Positions 11,601-23,500 of a stretch of DNA of 64,000 nucleotides are shown in pieces (position 1 is the first letter of the stretch; each line of letters starts with the position of its first letter). A program made the position numbers and the translations under genes. The stretch covers positions 29,538,589 to 29,602,588 of the forward strand of contig CM047813.1 of the NCBI GenBank assembly GCA_026214975.1, given 5' to 3'. The notes beneath the pieces were generated by a model. It did not search any database, was not told where the DNA came from, and saw only the letters and a list, made by a program, of their open reading frames with translations. The DNA comes from Gentiana macrophylla (Eukaryota; Streptophyta; Magnoliopsida; Gentianales; Gentianaceae).

Positions 11601-13478
11601 AATCCAATCAAGTGATTGCAAACTATCGTCATCAGAATTGGTCATTTTAAACAAAGAACTTGACAAATCTCCGTTTGGCATAAATCTATACACCAGAATT
11701 TTCTCATCGTCATGCTCCAGGCAATGCCCTAGAAAAGGGACAAATCTGGGATGAGAAACTTTGCTGAAAAAATCAAGTTCTGACAAGTATGCTTCTTTCT
11801 TGGCCGATTGTAAATTTATTCTTTTGATTACTACAGGGATCCCTCCTTCCAAAATCCCCCGGAATAGATCTCCAGAATGGCCATTTTTCATAAAATTCTC
11901 ATTGCTAAATTCACTTGTGGCCTGGAGAATCTGCTGGTATGTAAATGCATCTCCAATATTCGAATAGTCTGAAGGCATGCTATGTGGTGAAGGGCTTGCA
12001 CCAGCAGGTACAGGTCCTAAGCCAGTGTCTCTTTCAACTGTCGCACTCTTCTTGCGAGAGCATACAATCAGCAGAACCAGTAAAACCACTACAATCACAA
12101 GAACACCAGTGCCAACCAAAACCGAAACCAATATGATCAGAGTCCTGTGGCTCTTCTTTTTTGATCCAGGAGGAGGAGGTTGAGTGCCATTTGGCATTCC
12201 AAAATTGTCAAATGTCAGGCCTTTCTCAGAATAAAACGACGCGCATTCTTCTTGACTCTTTTGATTAGACACATTTTGGAGACAATTATCAACCACCACC
12301 ACTTTGCCTTGCGCGTAGTCTGGAACCGTACCCTCAATATAGTTGCCAGAAAGATCAATGACTCCAAACCCACCAACTACCGGAGTAACACTTCCATATA
12401 ACGAATTCCGAGATAAATTAAAGACAGTGGCACTGGTGTTGGCACTTGAACTAACTTTGGGGAGTGTACTAGAGAAGTTATTTCCAGAGACATCAAGAAA
12501 CCGTAATTGAGCCATCGACCACAACATATCAGGAAGAGGACCAGTAAAGTCATTGTGACTCATCACCAGAAAATGCAACTGCGTTAGCGGCGGAAACAGA
12601 TTCACAGGCAATGGCCCAGAAAGGGAATTGTTCCCTATCACCAATCTCTGCAAACTTCTTAGCCCTCTCAAATCTGGGGGAACAGGTCCAGATAAGGAAT
12701 TAAATCCGAGATCAAGGTCAACTAGATTGGAAAGATCACCGAGTTCAGGGGGTATCAAAGAAGACAAACTATTTCCAGATAAATTCAAGAACTTCAACTT
12801 AGACAAATTACCAATGCCAGGAGGAATGTTCCCAGTTAATGAATTAACAGAGACATTAAGCAAACTAAGATTTCCTAAGGATACTAAAGACTCAGGGATC
12901 AACCCTGTCAGCGAATTTTTCGAAAGATCCAGAACTTCTAGGCTAATCAATTGACTCAAACTGGCTGGAATTGCACCAGAAAGACTATTATCAGATAAAT
13001 ACAGACCAGTCAAGCTACTCAAATTGCCTATAGTTGAAGGAATTGAACCGAAAATCGAACAAGAACTAAGATCAATCACTTGGAGAGAAGCAAGTTTTAA
13101 ACCAAACCAGTCAGGAATTGAACCGGGAAGAGCGAAATTGGAGGCATTAAAGGAAGCCAAAAAAGTGAAATTCTGGAGAGCATCAACAGAGAATTGTGGT
13201 TTTCGTCTTCCAGCACGGGTTCGCTTAAACCCTGAGATGGTGATCCCGGTGACATGGCCATTCAGACAGTGAATGCCCTTCCAGAATAAGCAAGGGTCTA
13301 ACTTTAAAGGCCACTGTTTAGCCCTCAAACCCAATGAAGATCTCAATTGAAGCAAAGCCAATCTCTCCACGCCAGAATTCAACAGTTGTTGCTGCTGCTC
13401 TACAGTCGTCCAAAACAGCAAAGAGAGAAACACAAAACAAACAAACACCGGTTTGATACTCCGATCCACCATCTCCAC
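8614..13478 (-). CDS. LRR receptor-like protein with atypical kinase domain (At2g16250-like)
   Basis: Four exons on the minus strand: 11521-13478, 9975-10100, 9411-9433 (23 nt) and 8614-9257. All introns are GT-AG. The joined length is 2751 nt (916 aa plus stop). The protein has a signal peptide (about 1-27), an N-terminal LRR cap (LALLQLRSSLG ... WKGIHC), about ten plant LRRs with LSG-IP spacing, one membrane span (446-473), and a kinase domain from about 520. A Gly/Ser-rich tail ends it. The ATP lysine is present (PVVIKRI, about 552). The catalytic loop reads HRNVEASSILLD instead of HRD-K-N, the DFG position reads GSL, and the glycine loop is weak. It is therefore likely a pseudokinase acting as a plasma-membrane scaffold or receptor. 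The layout matches the family of probable LRR-RLK At2g16250; its ligand is unknown. The long exon 1 frame reads on into intron 1, so its apparent C-terminus is false. Confidence 0.92.
10683..10824. mobile_element. Foldback MITE in receptor-kinase intron 1
   Basis: A 142-bp inverted repeat. The left arm GTTGAAGGAAGGTTGTGCC...TGGCATGCAT matches the inverse of the right arm (ATGCATGCCACTAGGTACAACCTTCCTACAATC) over about 45 bp. No clear target duplication was found, so the superfamily is unassigned. The rest of intron 1 (10101-11520) has no other recognised element. Confidence 0.7.
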
Positions 13479-14270
13479 TCAAAATTCATTGATATCCAAA
13501 ACCCTTCACATTACAAATACATGAATTCATATATGTCTGCTGTATGAATATCTGTAGAACCAGTGACAGTATTCTGCAGAAGAGAATTAGGGATTCTTGA
13601 TATACCACAAAAGAATATACATTACCTTTTTTGACTCTGCAAATGTAAGAGATTCAAAAGGCTAACCAACCAACCTTACGAAATTACCCTACCAAGAGCG
13701 GATCAGAACAAAAAAAAAAAAAACTACTTCTTTTTTTCTTTCTGGGCTTTCTTGGATTCTTTCAAAACTTCTTTCCTCTCGTCTATCTCCACTTGCTACC
13801 TTTTCTTTTAGTTATTTAAGTTGCCAACGGGGGGTGAAAACTCATTAATTTAAACTGTAGGAAAGATAGGATTTTTAAAGGAAAGGAGTGAGAGAATGCT
13901 CGGCCTGTAAAACCAGCAAAGATGAATAGTAATCCCTCTACTCACCAGTTGTCCAGAGAGAGAAAGTGTTGTGTACTGTAGAGGCTGGTCTGGGTCAAAA
14001 CTACAGGCATTGATGTTTGAAGAACAACAGCAAAAGTTGCGGCAAAGATTATTATTTTGTGTAATATTTATATCAGTGTTTATGGATTACACTGTTGGCA
14101 GAGCCAGGACCCATGATGCCGCTGTAACAGGGACTTGTTTGTTATTTCCTTTGAATATCAGAACTCAAATTACATTTAGGTTATAAAAATAGGCAGTTCA
14201 TATCGGCACCACGATCTTGTTTGTGGCACCACGAATACTTTCGGCATCCTATAAATTGTTTTTTTCACCA
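13479..14270. other. Upstream region of receptor-kinase gene
   Basis: 5' flank of the minus-strand receptor gene, with a poly-A and CT-rich tract (13712-13800) that would read as GA/T-rich upstream of the start. No gene or element was recognised. Confidence 0.4.
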
Positions 14271-14282
14271 TCATATTATTTA

Positions 14283-14410
14283 TATACGATGTTTGTCCTG
14301 GATATCACTAGATAAATATGAATTTACCAAAGGCTTTATATTCGTCTCAATTCATATTTAGCCGTGAGCAATCTACGTTTGTGATCTCGTAGATTTCCCT
14401 TCTCCGACAT
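14283..14410 (-). pseudogene. rps14: Nuclear copy of mitochondrial rps14 (5' part)
   Basis: The minus-strand ATG at 14410 opens MSEKGNLRDHKRRLLTAKY, the start of plant mitochondrial ribosomal protein S14. The frame breaks just after ELRR by a small deletion, but homology continues (SDIQDKH near 14300) before it fades. Its ATG lies one base after the rpl5 stop, the spacing of the rpl5-rps14 pair in plant mitochondrial genomes. Without an intact frame or a 3' end it is a mitochondrial insertion (NUMT) rather than a functional transferred gene. Confidence 0.8.
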
Positions 14411-14411
14411 C

Positions 14412-14728
14412 CTACTGAGTTTCCCCCTCATCTTTTTGCAAAAAGCCGCTCCACGGTGGTAAAGTCTCATCTTGTGTATTGGCCGAAGTTACAATAGTCA
14501 CATTGAACCCTCGAATATGTTCGAAGATCTCGAAATGATCTTCCAATTCCGGGGAGAATTCGCAAAACTCCGTTTCCATTGAAAATTGAATGGAGTTTTC
14601 CCGTATTTCGACCGGAGAATCTAACAGAGACATTACTGTGGAGATTCTGATCAAAAAATTATACATTCCATGCCCTCGGAGAGTGTTTTGTCGTGCTAGG
14701 TCACTGACATATCCTTTTTTATCTTTAT
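14412..14728 (-). pseudogene. rpl5: Nuclear copy of mitochondrial rpl5 (3' part)
   Basis: From about 14725 down to the TAG at 14412-14414, the minus strand reads [57 protein letters not shown] and [13 protein letters not shown] recognise this as the C-terminal half of plant mitochondrial ribosomal protein L5. The frame is open over this stretch, suggesting a fairly young transfer. The N-terminal half is absent, and AT-rich nuclear DNA follows above 14728. No presequence is visible, so a functional nuclear gene is unlikely. Confidence 0.88.
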
Positions 14729-14869
14729 ATTCTTTTTACTTAAACACCACCAAAAATAAAAAATAAAAAATAAAATACTCCTTATACCACAAATTAAAAA
14801 AAAAAACAATTTAGTCCTTTGATTATTTAAATTAAATATTATAATCCAAAATTATTAACTTATATCAAT

Positions 14870-15075
14870 AACAACATTCATCTTCATTTCATCTCCATAA
14901 TCAGCATTCATCTCCATCTTAATCTCCATCTCTATCTCCATCTTCATCTTCATCTTCTTCAATCTTCTTCATCATCAAAATTCATATTCATCTTAAATTC
15001 ATCTTCATCTTAAATTCATCTTCATCTTTTCCAACCTTCTTCATCACCAAAATTTATCTTCCTCTTCTCCAACCT
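14870..15075. repeat. Imperfect (TCATCT/TCCATC)n microsatellite
   Basis: Pyrimidine-rich run of ATCTTCATCTCCATC-type units with interruptions (AATTCATCTTCATCTT, TTCTCCAACCTT). Confidence 0.8.
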
Positions 15076-15204
15076 TTTCACCCAAATATCATTTTCAAAC
15101 AATATGGAATCAAATGGAATCAAATTCATACTTCATGGCTTGAAACACCATTAATTAGGGGAAAATGAAGTTTCTTAGACTTTTCCGATCGGTCATTGGA
15201 TTTT

Positions 15205-15530
15205 CCAGCTAGCATCCATACAAACGTCAGCACAGATGACGTCCGTGTGTATAATAAACGTCGGACTTGGTGACGTTTTGTTGTCCAGAACTAAATATTT
15301 CCTTGCTGCCGCCACCAACTCCGACGTTGTAACAAAAAATAAGCGTCGGCATTTTCGACGTTACTGACTCCAGAACGTAATGAGTTCATGTTTGTTAAAT
15401 GGCAGCCTTTGGAACGTCGGTCTTGCAAATCAACGTCAGATTTGTAAACGTTGGATAAAAAATGTTGAAATTTGTCGGCTTAACTGACGTTGGTTGTGTA
15501 ATACCAACGTCACCACGTGTGACGTTTATA
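15205..15530. repeat. Cluster of ACGTC/GACGT motifs
   Basis: In about 330 bp, roughly a dozen copies of AACGTCGG, GACGTTG, AACGTCAG or close variants occur in both orientations. This density resembles the subterminal binding-site arrays of DNA transposons such as CACTA elements. No CACTA terminus was found nearby, so it is recorded as a repeat block of unknown origin. Confidence 0.5.
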
Positions 15531-15803
15531 GCCCAGCACTGAAAATATTTGTGTGTTTTTTTGCATCATCCAAACATGATACAAACAATCTTCCAAACAC
15601 AAATAAACAATCAAAATGTGATACGATAAAAAATTAAAAACAACTTAATTCAAACAATTAATCCAAACTTAAATAAAACGTAATACAATGAAAATGTGAA
15701 ACTGATCCAGACATATTCCCAATATAAGGCAAAAGTAATCCAAACAAAATACAATAACAATGATCCAAAAGTAATCCAGAAGAGTTTTAATGGAACAGTT
15801 TTT

Positions 15804-15992
15804 AAGATCTTGGACGTATGATAAACCCCACATTAAACACGACATGATTATCTGTTGGTTGATCAATGACTTCGAAACTGCATGTATCTTCAACATTGAG
15901 GTTATTCTCACTAAGGAAATCATTCAACCCGCTTAAACGAACTTGTTGATAGTGTCCGACAGAAGCTACAATTCTAGAAGGTCATGATTCCT
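15804..15992 (-). pseudogene. B3-domain C-terminal remnant
   Basis: Read on the minus strand: RIVASVGHYQQVRLSGLNDF, then LSENNLNVEDTCSFEVID and HVVFNVGFIIRPRS followed by TAA (about 15804). The pattern (aromatic/Gly then F--ENNL--D-C-FE, then a hydrophobic V-F-V-I-R strand) fits the second half of a plant B3 DNA-binding domain of the REM type. The usual Gly-Asp is Glu-Asp here. Only the domain end survives; a retrotransposon LTR starts about 40 bp upstream at 16030. It is likely a gene fragment cut by the insertion. Confidence 0.6.
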
Positions 15993-16029
15993 ATGTGGCA
16001 CTTCGTAGCTCCACAGCCTTGTTTCGCAA

Positions 16030-16694
16030 TGACGACTCTGGGATTCGTCTATGAATAATCCGGGCCGAATATCTTGGTGATAAAGATCTAAATCCCTTAG
16101 AACCCTAATTCGTATGCAAAGAGGGACGTGTTTTTTGTGTGTATTTAGACTGAGCTCTCGAGTTATTTCTCGTGAGTTGCCTACGTATCCAATAATTGAA
16201 CTGGAATCAAGTCTTTCATAGTTCCTTAGAGTTGTTTATATAGGAGATGTCTCATCCCTTTCCTTGTCCTGCAAGGAATTGTATTATAATTATTGTTATT
16301 ATTTCCCTAAGGATATACACGCATAAATCCCTATGATTTAGGGATAATTACGGACATATTTAATATCAATATCATAGTTTTTATGACTAAGGATTCTTTC
16401 CTCATTTATACTGAGTTATCCTACTCGTGGAATAACAGCCGGGTTGATCTGAGCGTCCTGCGTTCAGCCCCCAAGGCTACTATGCCGAAGTGAACAGCTT
16501 CTCTTCGCCAGGCCTTGGCCGACCTGCGGTGGCTGGAGGAGGAGTTTCTGCCGATCTCCCACCTGGGGTAAGGGACCTGCCCTTAGTTATGTTTCTGGGG
16601 CTCCTGGCCCTTAATGCCCTATGTTTAGGGACTAGTCATTTATTACACGTCCTAAGCGGACGACATGTGGCGTAGTTCAGGTCGGCTATCATCA
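16030..16694 (-). mobile_element. 3' LTR of a Tat/Retand-like gypsy element (minus)
   Basis: The plus strand starts TGACGACTC and ends CTATCATCA. The ends are short imperfect inverted repeats (TGACGA / TGATGA). Immediately to the right is the complement of a polypurine tract, so this is the 3' LTR of an element running on the minus strand. A minus-strand TATA box lies at 16235-16242. The block TTGCCTACGTATCC...GAATCAAG...TAGTTCCT is shared with the LTR at 59559-60088, showing one family. The left boundary is inferred from that comparison and is uncertain by tens of bases. Confidence 0.7.
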
Positions 16695-16708
16695 TAAGCC
16701 CCCCAGAT
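16695..16708 (-). other. Polypurine tract of the gypsy element
   Basis: Minus strand ATCTGGGGGGCTTA directly precedes the 3' LTR. The same string occurs at 60089-60102 beside the related LTR. Confidence 0.75.
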
Positions 16709-17056
16709 CTGATCTTACTTCCAATTGGTCAGATCTGCACCATTTGGCGGTTCGGCCGGACTTATCCGACCTCGCGTTTTGAATTGCTTAACTGCCAGGT
16801 GGCAACCTATTAAATAGGCTATCATTACTTCTGTGGGATACGAGGCGGTTTTCTCTTATTCCCATAACTGACGTCATTTACGCATCTGGAGGGGGTTATA
16901 ACATGTCCTTTCATATCAGACTTTCCCACTTCTCCGTTTGTGCAATTAAATCGAAGACTTCTCTTTTCTCAAGACTTTGCATTCTCTCAAGTAAGCTTTC
17001 CTTATTTTCTCTAATATCTGAGTTCTTCTTCTTCTTTCCTTCTAGTTTTCCAGTTA

Positions 17057-20000
17057 ATGAGGGTGAGCACTGCATCTAGAAGTTCGATTGAGAATGAGTT
17101 TGAGTCCCATTCCGAGTCTGACATTGAAATTGGTCAACCTAGGGTTCCCATAGACATCCCTGCTCTTAACGCAGTTGCTGTTCGTAGTAATTTTGAGCAG
17201 TTCGTCATAGATTCCCATCCTGCTAATCCATCTGGGCCCCATTCCTATTTCGGATTTACTTCATTGAATCAAAGCATTAGGGCACACATGACTGCAAGGT
17301 CAGCCGTAGGTTGTTTTGGGGTTGGATCCAAACTCACCCAAGAGGATGTCCTGCAAATCTGCAACCAATATGGTATATATATAGACCAGTACGCTCCTCA
17401 ACTGCCTGGGGGTGTACACTTGTATGTTCATCAGCCCCTAGAGAGGTATTGTGATGTATACAAGGAGCATTTCATCTGCGGCCTTAGAGTCCCATTCTGC
17501 CCGGTCTTCTTGGCCCTACAGAGGCACTATCACTTGGGCTCTGCCTAGATCGCTCCTAATGGAATTAGGGCGATCATCGGCGATCTATTATAGACTGATG
17601 GATACGGAGTTCGATATAAACTTGTTTAAGACCTTTTACCAGCACAAAAAAGTTAGAAATCACAGCGGGTGGTATTACTTTTCACGCCGTACAGACCATC
17701 GAAGGGGCATCCCCATACTGTCCACGGGGAAGTCCTCTATCCACGAGTGGAAGAATCAATTCTTCTTTGTCCGCCATGGTGGACACTCTGAGCTGAGCGG
17801 CTGGAATAACTTTCAGCTTACAGCTAATGTGTGCCCCACTGAGGTCAGTGAACGTTTACCGGAAGACATTGCCGGATCTGGTCTTATTCTGGATCATGAA
17901 CAGTGGTCCTCTGAGCTGATTGAGGCAGCTCACCTAGCCGACTCCAGACCCGAGCCTTACCGGAGGCTTACCCAAGAGGAATACAACACCTGTAGGAGTT
18001 TATCTACACTTATATTTCTTTAACTTTGCGTATTTTTGCTATTTGCATTTTTCTTTGTTTGTATTGACTGTCTTTTTTGCTTTGCAGTGGCCGATTTTGC
18101 TGATGTTTTTGATCAGGCATTCGAGGAGAAGGTTATGCCAGAGCACAACGAACAAGTACTGAACCCAGAGGCTCCTGGGGCTGGTGTCGAATAGGATCCG
18201 GGCTTGGTCGATCTTGAGATCAATCCTGAGGATCCTCATATTGAGGAGGATATTCAACAAGATGATTTGACTGCTGCCACACAGCATACCGAACAACGGG
18301 ATGATAGCCTGATCATCCTTGATGGCTTAGATCCTGTGGGACAGATCCAACAACGCTACCGATCTGGGCGTAAGAGGGTCAGGTCTGGTCAGGACGCCCC
18401 TGAGGAGGCTTCTTCTTCCTCTTTAGCTGAATTTCTATCAGAACTGCCGGACAAGGATCTGGCTGCTATTGTATGTCTTTTCCTTACTGATTGCGGGTCA
18501 AGTTATAAAAATAACTCGATGCCTAAATAACCAACTAGCAAGTGAACTAGATTCAATCGCAACATAGCTAGATAGAGTCGAGGTCGATCCCACAGGGAAT
18601 CAAATTATGGATCCTAAAGTTTAAATAACCAATTTATTTATTTCGTTTAACAACGGTGGTCTACGACCAACAAGGGTACTAGAAAAGAATCACAAACTCA
18701 GACATATAGACAAATAACGTAATTAACCTCCCAATTATAGTCTTTATCGTTTGGACCTAAACAATTTATATAATAAACAAGACTTATTAACTATCAGTCC
18801 GTTTGTATCTATTTCGTATTGGCTACGGGAGTCATCCTCTTAAACTTGACTTAGCACCCGTTAGGTCGCTAGATCACTGTGCTACATTACGTGACTTCGC
18901 CTTTTAATCCGTCTCATATAACTCACACGCTTACGACACTAAGGATGCCGATATTATTCGCACACCTCGTCTAGGCAACATTCCTATGGTTAGGCGTACT
19001 TATACTTCCTAAACGATTACTCAAGCTTTCGTCCAACTAGCAATTACCAAGTTACAGTCTCATGCTAATCTACGACGTACGTATAATCAGGTGCGCACAA
19101 TTCCCGAATATAAACCTACCTAGATAACGCTGAACGTCCGTGAAGAGCAATTCATAAGCCTACCTAAGAGTTTTATATTGGTATTTCCTTTTTACACGTT
19201 TTAATTAAACTAAGCGAGTAACGTAGCCATAGCCATACCTACTAAGATGATAAATTCAATTGGGTTAACCTAACCATAAAGATGTGGCTTAATTAACAGG
19301 ATGAATGGGGGCTCGGTCGACCAAATGCAAGGGCTCGGTCGACCGAATGATGACACTCGGTCACTTGAAAATTTCTGTCCCAGATTACATCTCCGAACGT
19401 ATATCTTAGCGTTTCTCATACAATACGGATTAAAACAGCAATTCGTCAAGCTATTATATATATAGATCTAGATACACGGTAATCAAACAACGTAAATTCA
19501 TATATAGATACTAGGTAGAGGACGTAGGGTATGTGATCCTCATAGACAAGGTATCGCCACCTCCCTACATCATAGCCTAGATCTACATCATCTAACTATG
19601 AATAATCAACTCAAACGATAAACCATAATTGGGGAAATTAATTACGGAAAATAAAGAAGACAAGAAAATATACAAGGGCTTACATATTGAAAACCCTAGA
19701 AATCTTCAATCCTACTCTCTATGATTGTTGTATTGTTGTATATGAGTTGTTGGTGTGGTATATGAAAATTACTAAGGACATAGTGTTTATATAGAATACT
19801 GGCCGACCTTGGAAAACCGACTTAAACTCGGAATTACTAACCCTAGCCGCCTTAATAATGTGTCGGACCTTCTGCTGGGCTTGTGGGCCGCTCGGTTGAC
19901 CGAATGGACATGCTCGGTCGACCGAGTGTCTTCATTCGGTTGGGCTTCTTTTTCCTTTGTACTGGGCCTACTGCATCGTCTGCACTTCTATTAAATCTTC

Positions 20001-20510
20001 TCCGAAGTTTATCCACTCTGCTCCTGAAATAGCTCACTGCAAACATTGCATAAAATACGGTTTGTAATATCAAATAATATACTAAAACATCAAAATAGAT
20101 AATAATGAATCGTAACTCAGTACATATGTAAATTAAGCATATTACGACTTATTATTACTCTATTAAAGCTCTTTTAAACTAGAATCGGGGATAAAGATCA
20201 TAGAATAATGGGCACAAAATGACCGTTATCACTTACTTTTCTCTTATATTTTTGTTTTACCTTTACCTCATACTGACCCTATTTGTTTTTATCAGGGTGT
20301 TAAGGCTGGGAAGGAAGTCTTACACAGACTTAACGATTTCTTCTCCCAGAAGGCTTATTTGGAGAAGCGGATTGCTGACCTCTCAGCTAGCCGTAAAAAG
20401 CACAAGGACGAGTCTCTATCCAAAGATACGCAGATCATGAATGCTCAGCAAGCTGAGTTACAGGAGCTGTGAACTACTGTCGCTGAACGGGAGGAGGCCC
20501 TAGCCAAAAC
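17057..20510 (+). pseudogene. Antisense accessory ORF of the gypsy element (Transposase_28-like), copy 1
   Basis: Opposite in sense to the host element. Exon 1 opens at 17057 (RVSTASRSSIENEFES), with the segments GVGSKLTQEDVLQICNQYGI, GLRVPFCPVFLALQRHY and, after a frameshift near 17560-17590, WYYFSRR and WKNQFFFVRHGG. This is the plant family annotated as putative gypsy-type transposon protein (PF04195). An intron near 17990-18087 leads to exon 2 (FADVFDQAFEEK ... LSELPDKDLAAI, ending near 18469; a TAG at 18192 interrupts it). A second intron, donor GTATGT and acceptor TTATCAG at 20296, contains a solo LTR. Exon 3 is coiled-coil-like (GKEVLHRLNDFFSQKAYLEK) and is cut by a copia element at about 20510. 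The function of this protein family is unknown. Confidence 0.7.
18488..20231 (-). mobile_element. Solo LTR (gypsy-type) with CTTAC target duplication
   Basis: A 1744-bp segment starting TGATTGCGGG and ending CGTTATCA, flanked by identical CTTAC (18483-18487 and 20232-20236). On the minus strand it carries TATATAAA (19786-19793) and TTCCCTGTGGGATCGACCTC (about 18574-18593), typical of long gypsy LTRs. Palindromic CGGTCGACCG/CGGTCGACCA motifs recur (about 19315, 19335, 19915). No internal region accompanies it, so LTR-LTR recombination left a solo LTR. It sits inside an intron of the accessory ORF. Confidence 0.88.
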
Positions 20511-23500
20511 TCTTTTTATGGAAAACAACAATGTCTGCAAGGTAGTTGGGATTGGATCAGTTCAGTTGAGGACAGAGGATGGAAGATTCTGTAAACTGGG
20601 TGAAGTTAGACATGTTCCACAAATGACCAAAACTTGGTATTTCTCAGTTCTTTGGACAGTGGGGGATTCAGTTTTAAGGGGGAATGTGGTGTGCTGAGTG
20701 TCTATAAAAATTCATTTGAGGTTCTCAAGGGAGTCAAGAAAGGGATTATGTATATATTACAAGGGTTAGTTGTTACTGGTTCTGCTGTTGTGGCATCTGC
20801 TAAGGTTCATCAGTCACGGCTTACAAAACTATGGCACATGAGACTTGGTCATATGGGTGAAAAGGGGATGCAGGTTCTTTCTCAGAAAGATCTTCTTGAG
20901 GGATGTAAGGTCAAGAATCTGGACTTTTGTGAGCATTGCGTGTTTGGGAAGCTTCATAAGAGCAAGTTCTCAAAAGGGGTACACAACACAAAGTTATCAC
21001 TTGATCACATTCATTCTGATTGTTGGGGGGCCATCAAATTTGGAGTCATTGGGTGGTCACAGATATTTTGTGTCCTTTATTGATGACTATTCAAGGATGA
21101 TTTGGGTGGTGATGATGAAACACAAAAGTGAGGCATTCAAGAGCTTATTGCAATGGAAGGCTCAAGTTGAAAATCAGTTGGGGAAGAAGATCAAGAGGCT
21201 TCGTACAGATAATGGTCTGGAATTTTGTTGGACTGAGTTTGATACATTGTGCAAAACTGAGGGTATTGCTAGACATCATACAGTTAGGAATACTCCACAG
21301 CAAAATGGTGTAGCTGAAAGAATGAATCAAACTCTTTTGGAGAGAGAAAGATGTATGCTCTCTCATGCTAGTTTATCAAGGAGATTTTGGAAAGAGGCTG
21401 TAACCAAAGCTTGCTACTTAATCAACATGAGTTCTCACACAGGGATCAGTCTCAAAACACCAGTTGAGATGTGGTCAGGCAAACCTGCAGATTATTCAGT
21501 TCTAAGGATATTTGGAAGCACAGTTACAATATTGTCAGTGAAGGGAAACTGGAACCAAGGGCAAAGAAAGGAGTGTTTGTAGGGTATGGTGATGGAGTGA
21601 AGGATTATAGAATTTGGTCATCAGCAGAAAACAGAGTCATTCTCAGCAGAGATACGGTTTTCGATGAAAATTATATGCTTAGTTCATCAGTGGAGAGGAT
21701 AACTGAAACTAAAACCGATCTTTGGCGAGAAAAGCGATGATGAGTGGAGCTTGGTAGTCGGTTGGAATGCAATAATCAAGCGATCCAAGTCGATTTTCAT
21801 CGATCCGGTTGTTGAACTAGAAGCGAATCAAGCCCGGTCACCGAGCAAATGTCGATTGAGCGTCAAACCGAGAACGTGGGTCACAGAGTATAAATTTGTC
21901 GTGAGCTAGAAGATCCAATGTTGGGATACCTCCCAGAAGGTATGAGTTTGATGATATGGTTGGATACGCATTTCAAGTTGCAGAAAAGTGGATGGTTTTG
22001 AACCTTCTACTTACAGGGAAGCAGTGACATGTTCTGAAGCATCTCAATGATTTGCTGCCATGGGAGATGAAATAGAGTCATTATTGAAGAATCAGACTTG
22101 GGATCTAGTTAAGCATCTAGCTGAAAGGAGAGTTGTTACTTGCAAATGGATCTTCAAGAAAAAGAAGGGATAACTGAGGCAGAAGGAGTTAAGTATAAAG
22201 CACGTTTGGTTGCAAGAGGGTTTAGTCAGAAAGAATGGGTGGACTTTGATGAGATATTCTCACCAGTGGTCAGACATACTTTTATCAGAGTGCTACTAGC
22301 AATGGTGGCACATCAGGACTTAGAAATTGAGCAGTTAGATGTGAGACAACTTTTCTACATGGTGAGGTAGGCAAAGAGATATACATGACTCGGCCAGAGG
22401 GTTTCCAAGTTCCTGGTAAGGAAGATCTTATGTGTAAGTTGAAGATGAAGGATGCAGGTTCTCAGATCTAAACGAATTAGATCTATGCGCAGCGGATGGA
22501 TCACGATTCATATACCACAATACATAATTAAAGGACTTAAACTACTACAAGGGGGTTAAGACCATGTTACCAATAGTAGGAAGAGAAGCCAAGATCTTCC
22601 GATGTGTTCTCCAAACGGCGATTGGTGGACACCCTTCTTGATACACGAACCTCCTTGATATGCAACACTAAGAAAAACTCCAAGTTTTTCTTCCTCTAAA
22701 AACCCTAGATGAGAAAACAATTTTTCTCTCTTTTTAATGATGGTGGTCTAAATTTTCACTTGCCCATATCCTTGGAATAACTCTCCTTTTATAGGAGAGT
22801 AAATCCTTGGTCTCTCAAGTATTAATTAATTATATAAATAATTAATTAAACAAAATAAAAGATATTTTCCTTAATGACTAATTGTGACATGTATTGACCA
22901 ATAGAAATCAAATAACAAGTCATCCAACCAATCACATAACAAGAATATCTTTTATTTTCCATAACACAAGAAAATCTATTCTTGTGCTAAAAGAGAACCA
23001 AAATGGCGCCACCTCCCTAGGGTTTTAGCCCACATAAAATGTCTTTTATGTGTATTATTTAAATTTAAACTAAATAATATCCATGCATATCAATTAATTA
23101 GCCCACCCAATTAATTATCACTGAGGCTCAAATAACAAGATTATTAGTCCGAATTACGTGAAGCCACATCGGGGACCATGGACCTATAACCGATGAGCTC
23201 CAATAATTAACTATTCATCGAACCGAATAAGTACATTAATTATTAATTCCGGGATTACGCCACCATAAACCCGAATCGAACTCTACCGATTATAGATGTG
23301 TACTTATACTCAACCCATGTAGTGAATAAGCGTCCATTGATATAATCACTACATACGGATTAACCCTCCATAGATCAGTCCCATTACGTGTGGGATGTCT
23401 CCGTGAACCCAACACAGAATATCTTATCCTTATTTACCATTAACCCCCTAATGATCAATTAGTACACATATCTGACTAGTGATCAATTAGTCAAATGTGA

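Noticed and set aside
14412..14666. Functional nuclear gene for ribosomal protein L5
   Set aside because: Only the C-terminal half is present, without a presequence, and the adjoining rps14 start shows it is a slice of mitochondrial DNA.
15669..15923. Minus-strand hydrophobic ORF of 84 aa
   Set aside because: The B3-like reading is in another frame of the same strand; the hydrophobic frame has no family resemblance.
16490..16675. Plus-strand ORF of 61 aa
   Set aside because: It lies wholly inside the gypsy LTR and has no resemblance to a protein family.
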